DNA of 10,412 nt, taken from assembly GCA_029259835.1 (NCBI GenBank), contig JAJDEL010000762.1, positions 1 to 10,412 on the forward strand. The letters run 5' to 3'. The DNA comes from Planctomicrobium sp. GTDB lineage: Bacteria > Planctomycetota > Planctomycetia > Planctomycetales > Planctomycetaceae. The position numbers were made by a program, and so were the translations under genes. This document shows positions 7,129 through 10,412 of this stretch, piece by piece; positions within the stretch are counted from its first letter, which is position 1, and every line of letters begins with the position of its first letter. A model generated the notes under the pieces. That model did not search any database, had not been told where the DNA came from, and was given only the letters and a program-made list of their open reading frames with translations.

Positions 7129-7192
7129 CGATGAATTGATTCATCGCGTAAAAGCAAAGAACACCCGGGAGCGCAAATGCTCCCGGTGTTTT
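7129..7192 (+). terminator. Intrinsic terminator after the cold-shock gene
   Basis: The main hairpin has AACACCCGGGAGC (7160-7172) pairing with GCTCCCGGTGTT (7179-7190) around the loop GCAAAT, with one bulged C and extension by two more pairs into TT (7191-7192). The stem is GC-rich and its 3' side ends in TTTT, as expected for rho-independent termination rightward. A smaller hairpin, CGATGAA-ttga-TTCATCG (7129-7146, one extra A/T pair counted), lies just before it and may be part of the same 3' end. Confidence 0.85.
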
Positions 7193-7723
7193 GCATGCGC
7201 TGAAGACGGTTGTCGAGGTGTTTTTTCTGTACTCGCTGTGGCTGTTTGCCTAGCGATCATTCTCTACTGCCGCTTGCTCTGCTGGCCGTCTCGCTACCGC
7301 TGTGTTTCTTCTTGCGGTTTTTCTCGCTGGTTTTTTTAATACGCTGTTGTTGTACCTGAACTTCTCAGACGCCTTCCGTGTCGTCGCTTTACTGATCGCC
7401 CTATGGCGAAGACTTTTTGTCCGTCCAGATTTTGTTATCTTCCGTTGAATCAGAGAGCTTATGTCCTAATACAGTGTCATTCGTGCTGTGGTGGACCACT
7501 AAGTCTGACGAGCACGACAACGGAGTGCGGTTTTCGTGTTGACGATCCATCATTTGAAGCCAGACTAAGATGCTAAAGCAGATTGCTCTTTCCTGCGCCC
7601 GTGGAAAACGGCTTTCATTCGCAAAAACGCTGACTTTCACGAGGCAGAACGCGAACACCAATTCGATAAACACTTTAGAGTTTGACCACCACAGGTTGAA
7701 ATGGCCCGGAACTGAGATATCCC
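7193..7723. other. Intergenic region without a recognised gene
   Basis: About 530 bases between the terminator and ilvE. The left part (7220-7340) is T-rich on the plus strand with runs of six and seven T; its complement reads as a short Lys/Arg-rich frame without a start codon. The middle has a cruciform-like element: TCGTGCT (7481-7487) pairs with AGCACGA (7511-7517) around an inner GTGG-tgga-CCAC (7488-7499). The promoter of ilvE should lie here but I cannot place convincing -35 and -10 boxes. Confidence 0.5.
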
Positions 7724-8596
7724 ATGACTGAAAACTCTTCACAAAAAATTTATTTGAACGGCAATCTCGTTGATAAAGAACACGCCGCCGTCAGTGTTTA
7801 TGACCATGGTTTGCTGTATGGGGACGGAGTGTTTGAAGGCATCCGGATTTATTCGTCAAAGGTGTTTCGTAGCCAGGACCATATCGACCGGCTTTACGAA
7901 GGGGCGAGTGTCATTCGGTTAGAGATTCCGATCTCGCCGGAAGAAATGAAAACTGCAATCGAAAAAACAGTCGCCGCGAATGGGATCGTCGACGGCTACG
8001 TGCGACTGGTTGTCACTCGCGGGGCGGGAGAATTGGGTCTGGATATCCGCAAAACCAGTGATCCTCAAGTCATCATTATTGCCGATACGATTTCCCTTTA
8101 CCCGGAAGAGCTTTATGAGAGCGGCCTAAAGATCATCACCGCCAGCACAATTCGCAACCATCCATGTGCGCTCAGCCCTCGTGTGAAGTCTCTGAACTAC
8201 CTCAATAACATCCTCGCAAAAATTGAAGGGACAGACGCCGGAACGCTCGAAGCACTCATGCTCAATCATAAAGGTGAAGTCGCCGAGTGCACTGGCGATA
8301 ACATCTTTATTGTTAAAAAAGGTGTTCTGAAAACACCTCCGACGGATGCTGGAATACTCGAAGGTGTCACCCGCATGGTCGTCATGGAACTTGCTCGGGA
8401 AGCTGGTATTGAAGTCGTTGAGAAAACTCTGGTTCGCCACGATATTTTTGCGGCCGATGAATGCTTCCTTACTGGTTCGGCAGCCGAAGTCATTTCCGTT
8501 GTCGACCTCGATGGCAGAAAAATTGGTGACGGAACCCCAGGCGAAATTTCAAAGAAACTCCGCACTCGCTTTCAGGAATATGTCCGCGAGGGGTAA
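7724..8596 (+). CDS. ilvE: Branched-chain-amino-acid aminotransferase (class IV, PLP-dependent)
   Basis: A 290-residue fold-type IV aminotransferase that reversibly moves the amino group between glutamate and the keto acids of Leu, Ile and Val, the last step of their synthesis, in the cytoplasm. The N-terminus has YLNGNLVDKEHAAVSVYDHG and then GDGVFEGIRIY (33-43), the GVFEG form typical of IlvE rather than D-amino-acid transaminase. The PLP-binding lysine is K155 in SPRVKSLNYLNN. E188 in ECTGDNIF is the residue expected to contact the pyridine nitrogen, and GILEGVTR (210-217) and GSAAEV (251-256) complete the cofactor site. Length is normal for the family. The ATG at 7724 gives the expected short N-terminal lead; the ribosome binding site (GGAACTGAG region) is only moderate. 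DUF2199 follows on the same strand after 95 bases. No leader-peptide attenuator is evident. Other class IV enzymes (aminodeoxychorismate lyase, D-alanine transaminase) are less likely. Confidence 0.93.
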   Translation: MTENSSQKIYLNGNLVDKEHAAVSVYDHGLLYGDGVFEGIRIYSSKVFRSQDHIDRLYEGASVIRLEIPISPEEMKTAIEKTVAANGIVDGYVRLVVTRGAGELGLDIRKTSDPQVIIIADTISLYPEELYESGLKIITASTIRNHPCALSPRVKSLNYLNNILAKIEGTDAGTLEALMLNHKGEVAECTGDNIFIVKKGVLKTPPTDAGILEGVTRMVVMELAREAGIEVVEKTLVRHDIFAADECFLTGSAAEVISVVDLDGRKIGDGTPGEISKKLRTRFQEYVREG

Positions 8597-8691
8597 GACC
8601 TTATACCACTCTCTCAGGTGAATTCACTATAGGGTGCGGAGGAAACTCGCCATCGCCCTTGAACACAAAGAGGACAGAAGGATCTTCGACC

Positions 8692-9207
8692 ATGAGTGAA
8701 CAACAGGGTTTTCAGTGCAGTGTTTGTCATGAACTTCATGCGGAACTTCCGCTGGCATATGGTCCTAAAGCACCGGCGGATTACTTCGTGATTCCTGAAG
8801 CAGAACTCGAATCACGCGCTGCTCTTTCCGCGGACTTGTGTTTGCTCGACGAGGAGCACTGCTTCGTCTGCGGCAATGTCGAGCTCCCGGTTCAGGGAAG
8901 TGATAAGGTCTTCTCCTGGGATGTTTGGGTTTCGATCACACGTGAGAATTTCCAAAAAACGCTCGACTTCTGGGAGAACGAAGAACGGCAAAACGAACCG
9001 CCAATCTTCGGTCTTGTTGCTAATACGCTTCCTGGTTATCCGGAAACTCAGAATTTGAAGGTCGCCATTCATTCGCGCGAAGTGGGTCGAAAACCATTCA
9101 TTCAACTCGAACCGACCGACCATCCCCTCGCAGTCGAGCAACGCGACGGCATCACTCTCCAACGCATTCAATCGATCGCCGAAATGGTGCTGCACCCAGA
9201 AAATTGA
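8692..9207 (+). CDS. DUF2199 domain protein with two CxxC pairs
   Basis: A 171-residue protein filled by one DUF2199 domain (PF09965), whose function is unknown. Recognisable family features are FQCSVCHELH (7-16), ADLCLLDEEHCFVCG (47-61), SWDVWVSIT (75-83), GLVANTLPGYPET (107-119), KVAIHSR (123-129) and LEPTDHPLAVEQRDGIT (139-155). C9 and C12 form one CxxC; C57 and C60 form a second one where relatives, as I recall, commonly have FIRG-like sequence. Together they could bind one zinc ion, but this is inferred. The ATG at 8692 was chosen over the in-frame TTG at 8659 because GAAGGA lies about nine bases before it and family members begin near this point. It is probably cytoplasmic, with no signal or membrane segment. 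It could be co-transcribed with ilvE, though the 95-base gap allows its own promoter. It converges on the next gene with 23 bases between. Confidence 0.88.
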   Translation: MSEQQGFQCSVCHELHAELPLAYGPKAPADYFVIPEAELESRAALSADLCLLDEEHCFVCGNVELPVQGSDKVFSWDVWVSITRENFQKTLDFWENEERQNEPPIFGLVANTLPGYPETQNLKVAIHSREVGRKPFIQLEPTDHPLAVEQRDGITLQRIQSIAEMVLHPEN

Positions 9208-9230
9208 ATCGATATCCTGTTTGCCGGTTG

Positions 9231-10010
9231 TTAGGCTTCAAACGGGGGATTGAGCTTATCCATGTCTGAGAAGCAGCATCCTTTGAGTTTGGCCTCTTTG
9301 AATATTTTCCGAACTCTGTCGGAAAAGAAAAATCGGAAATCTATCCCAGATCTCATTTCCGTGCGAATTGAAGGGATCGAAATTGTGAGATCATCTGGGA
9401 GAGTCAAAAACGAACGCTTTGGAAAGCCAATCACGTGATCTGGTCGACCGCAGTTGGGGCACGCTGTGTACGGTAAACGGCATGGTTCAACCTTCTCCTC
9501 CAGCCACGTTAATACGCGTTTCGAACTCTCGCTATTGGCAAGTTCAATTTGTTCGGGCGTTCTCCAATCCTCGGGTGGTCGCGAACAGTGAGAGTGGTGC
9601 TGCGCCCACAACACATAAAGATTGCCACGTTTGCGACTACGCCCACAAGGCACAAAATCGACGCCCTGAATGTTGTGACATTCGCAAGTCTCTCTGAATC
9701 TCTCGCTTACAATTTCAATTCCAAAATCATTGCAGTTACTCAAAATATCCTGGGGCATTGGCAACAAGCGCCTGGTGTCGAATCCAGTCTCGCGAATCTG
9801 TTCTTCACCAAACTTCTTACACCACTCACATTGTTCCACATTTTCAAATCTTGGAAGAAGCCGTTCTTCACACGTCTTCCGATTGTAGTCGTGTAGAAGA
9901 AAGACATCGACTGGTGCATCATACCCACTAAGCCAGAACCATTTCAAAAGAATTTCCCTTTGCTTAGAGTTTCCCGGACTTCTGAGTGAGAACTTTGTAA
10001 TGAGTTTCAC
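9231..10010 (-). CDS. Cysteine-rich protein resembling the double-CXXCG / SitI6-type immunity family
   Basis: A 259-residue soluble-looking protein with 12 cysteines. Its order of elements is CEWC (61-64), a segment IVSERFRETCECHNIQGVDF (100-119), CPNCG (184-188), then FFFSDRVRKIFKEAKLKG (227-244). This CxxC, helix motif, CxxCG, LP-D-L, helix motif layout matches the double-CXXCG motif family (TIGR02264, known from Myxococcus, including the SitI6 immunity protein) as I remember it; the first pair lacks the following Gly. The two S-(E/D)-R-x-R-(E/K) segments look like an internal duplication. The cysteine pairs probably bind zinc. Start is uncertain: GTG at 10010 has no SD, and a stop occurs 11 codons upstream, so TTG at 9947 (before KWFWLSGY) is an alternative. 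No toxin gene is visible on the side shown. The immunity role is by resemblance only; a free-standing planctomycete family of unknown function is equally possible. Confidence 0.65.
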   Translation of the reverse strand: MKLITKFSLRSPGNSKQREILLKWFWLSGYDAPVDVFLLHDYNRKTCEERLLPRFENVEQCEWCKKFGEEQIRETGFDTRRLLPMPQDILSNCNDFGIEIVSERFRETCECHNIQGVDFVPCGRSRKRGNLYVLWAQHHSHCSRPPEDWRTPEQIELANSESSKRVLTWLEEKVEPCRLPYTACPNCGRPDHVIGFPKRSFLTLPDDLTISIPSIRTEMRSGIDFRFFFSDRVRKIFKEAKLKGCCFSDMDKLNPPFEA

Positions 10011-10140
10011 TTTGAGAGAGAATACAAAATATGGTGTCTGTTAGTAGCCTTATACGACTTTGTTGCAGCGAAGTTGTGGTTTTCGCGACTGCACGCATCA
10101 TTCGAAATTCGATGGGGAATAGATTTTTAATGTTACTTGC

Positions 10141-10161
10141 CCCACGGTGAATCACCGTGGG
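10141..10161. repeat. Perfect palindromic hairpin, probable dispersed repeat
   Basis: CCCACGGTG (10141-10149) and CACCGTGGG (10153-10161) form a perfect nine-base stem with loop AAT, followed by CTAAATGG and a second small hairpin, GGAAT (10169-10173) with ATTCC (10181-10185). The core GCCCACGGTGA-TCACCGTGGGC is, from memory, a recurring intergenic palindrome in planctomycete genomes, like REP elements. It lies between divergently oriented genes. No T-run follows, so it is not a typical terminator. Copy number in this genome cannot be seen from here. Confidence 0.6.
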
Positions 10162-10288
10162 CTAAATGGGAATATATTGGATTCCTAGAGACTCTCGCTG
10201 AGCTATGGTCATTGTTCTTGTGGCGAGAATCAAAGCAATTTAGATCGTGTCAACAACTTCAGATTTTCTTGCAACGAATTGGTATACA

Positions 10289-10412
10289 ATGAAAAACGAA
10301 ACGTTTGATGTCGACAAAGCTCATCGCTGGTTTGCGATTGAGTGCAACAACCAAGCCTGGGATCTGGTGGAAGCGAAAGAGCGGACCGCAGCGCAAATCG
10401 AAGAGATGATTC
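10289..10412 (+). CDS. Hypothetical protein, N-terminal 41 residues only
   Basis: The gene starts at ATG 10289 and runs off the right edge. The visible residues begin MKNETFDVDKAHRWFAIECN and continue NQAWDLVEAKERTAAQIEEM. The HRWFA-EcNN-AWDLVE pattern resembles a short conserved hypothetical protein I associate with planctomycetes, thought to be helical and possibly tetratricopeptide-like further on; function unknown. No strong SD is visible before the ATG (GAATTGGTATACA). It is divergent from the double-CXXCG-like gene with 278 bases between, where its promoter and the palindromic repeat must lie. Confidence 0.7.
   Translation, partial: MKNETFDVDKAHRWFAIECNNQAWDLVEAKERTAAQIEEMI

Noticed and set aside
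7225..7330. Lys/Arg-rich minus-strand frame (QQQRIKKTSEKNRKKKHSGS) that looks like a basic protein tail.
   Set aside because: It has no start codon and is only about 33 residues between stops. The T-rich plus strand explains the Lys codons.
7570..7731. A 53-residue plus-strand frame overlapping the ilvE start by eight bases, considered as a leader peptide.
   Set aside because: No run of Ile, Leu or Val codons, no attenuator hairpin pair, and no SD. Overlap with the ATG is likely chance.
7401..7742. A 113-residue minus-strand frame across the ilvE upstream gap.
   Set aside because: It runs over the ilvE start region on the opposite strand, has no SD or domain pattern, and crosses the 7481-7517 inverted repeat.
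8624..8634. TCACTATAGGG, identical to the core of the phage T7 promoter.
   Set aside because: An 11-base match without the upstream part of the T7 promoter, and no phage genes nearby; treated as coincidence.
10269..10288. TTGCAA and TATACA just before the last gene, considered as promoter boxes.
   Set aside because: Spacing is only eight bases and the second box touches the ATG, so they cannot form a normal promoter for this gene.

Overview
The window looks like chromosomal DNA of a planctomycete (phylum Planctomycetota). The main evidence is a Pirellula/Verrucomicrobium-type CxxCH heme-binding protein with HEAT repeats, a Tat-exported DUF1501 protein, and several hypothetical proteins of a planctomycete flavour. 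Base composition is moderate. Spacing between genes is loose, with several gaps of 200 to 900 bases and dispersed palindromic elements. I do not assign a genus.

Left part (1-4107): the 3' part of a HEAT-repeat c-type cytochrome gene runs rightward. It converges on a leftward gene for a small membrane-anchored protein of unknown function. A REP-like GC-rich hairpin and then a leftward DUF1501 gene follow. Cytochromes of this type and DUF1501 proteins often occur together in planctomycete genomes, apparently in exported polymer catabolism, but here they are not in one operon.

Middle part (4108-7192): a gap of about 900 bases contains several stem-loops. It leads into a rightward RhlE-like DEAD-box RNA helicase that starts with TTG behind a good ribosome binding site. 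Two more rightward genes follow. One encodes a 56-residue, very basic small protein whose only reasonable start codon is ATC. The other encodes a cold-shock-domain protein behind a leader with successive stem-loops. A clear intrinsic terminator ends this part. The three genes look like an RNA-remodelling or cold-adaptation neighbourhood, although each may have its own transcript.

Right part (7193-10412): a gap of about 530 bases without a convincing gene precedes ilvE (branched-chain aminotransferase) and a DUF2199 protein with two CxxC pairs, both rightward. A convergent leftward gene encodes a cysteine-rich protein. Its layout (CxxC, motif, CxxCG, motif) matches the double-CXXCG / SitI6-type immunity family. 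A palindromic dispersed repeat and the first 41 codons of a rightward hypothetical gene close the window.

No CRISPR array, transposase, rRNA or tRNA was recognised. The most unusual items are the ATC-started basic protein, the structured cold-shock leader, and the orphan immunity-like protein with an internal duplication.
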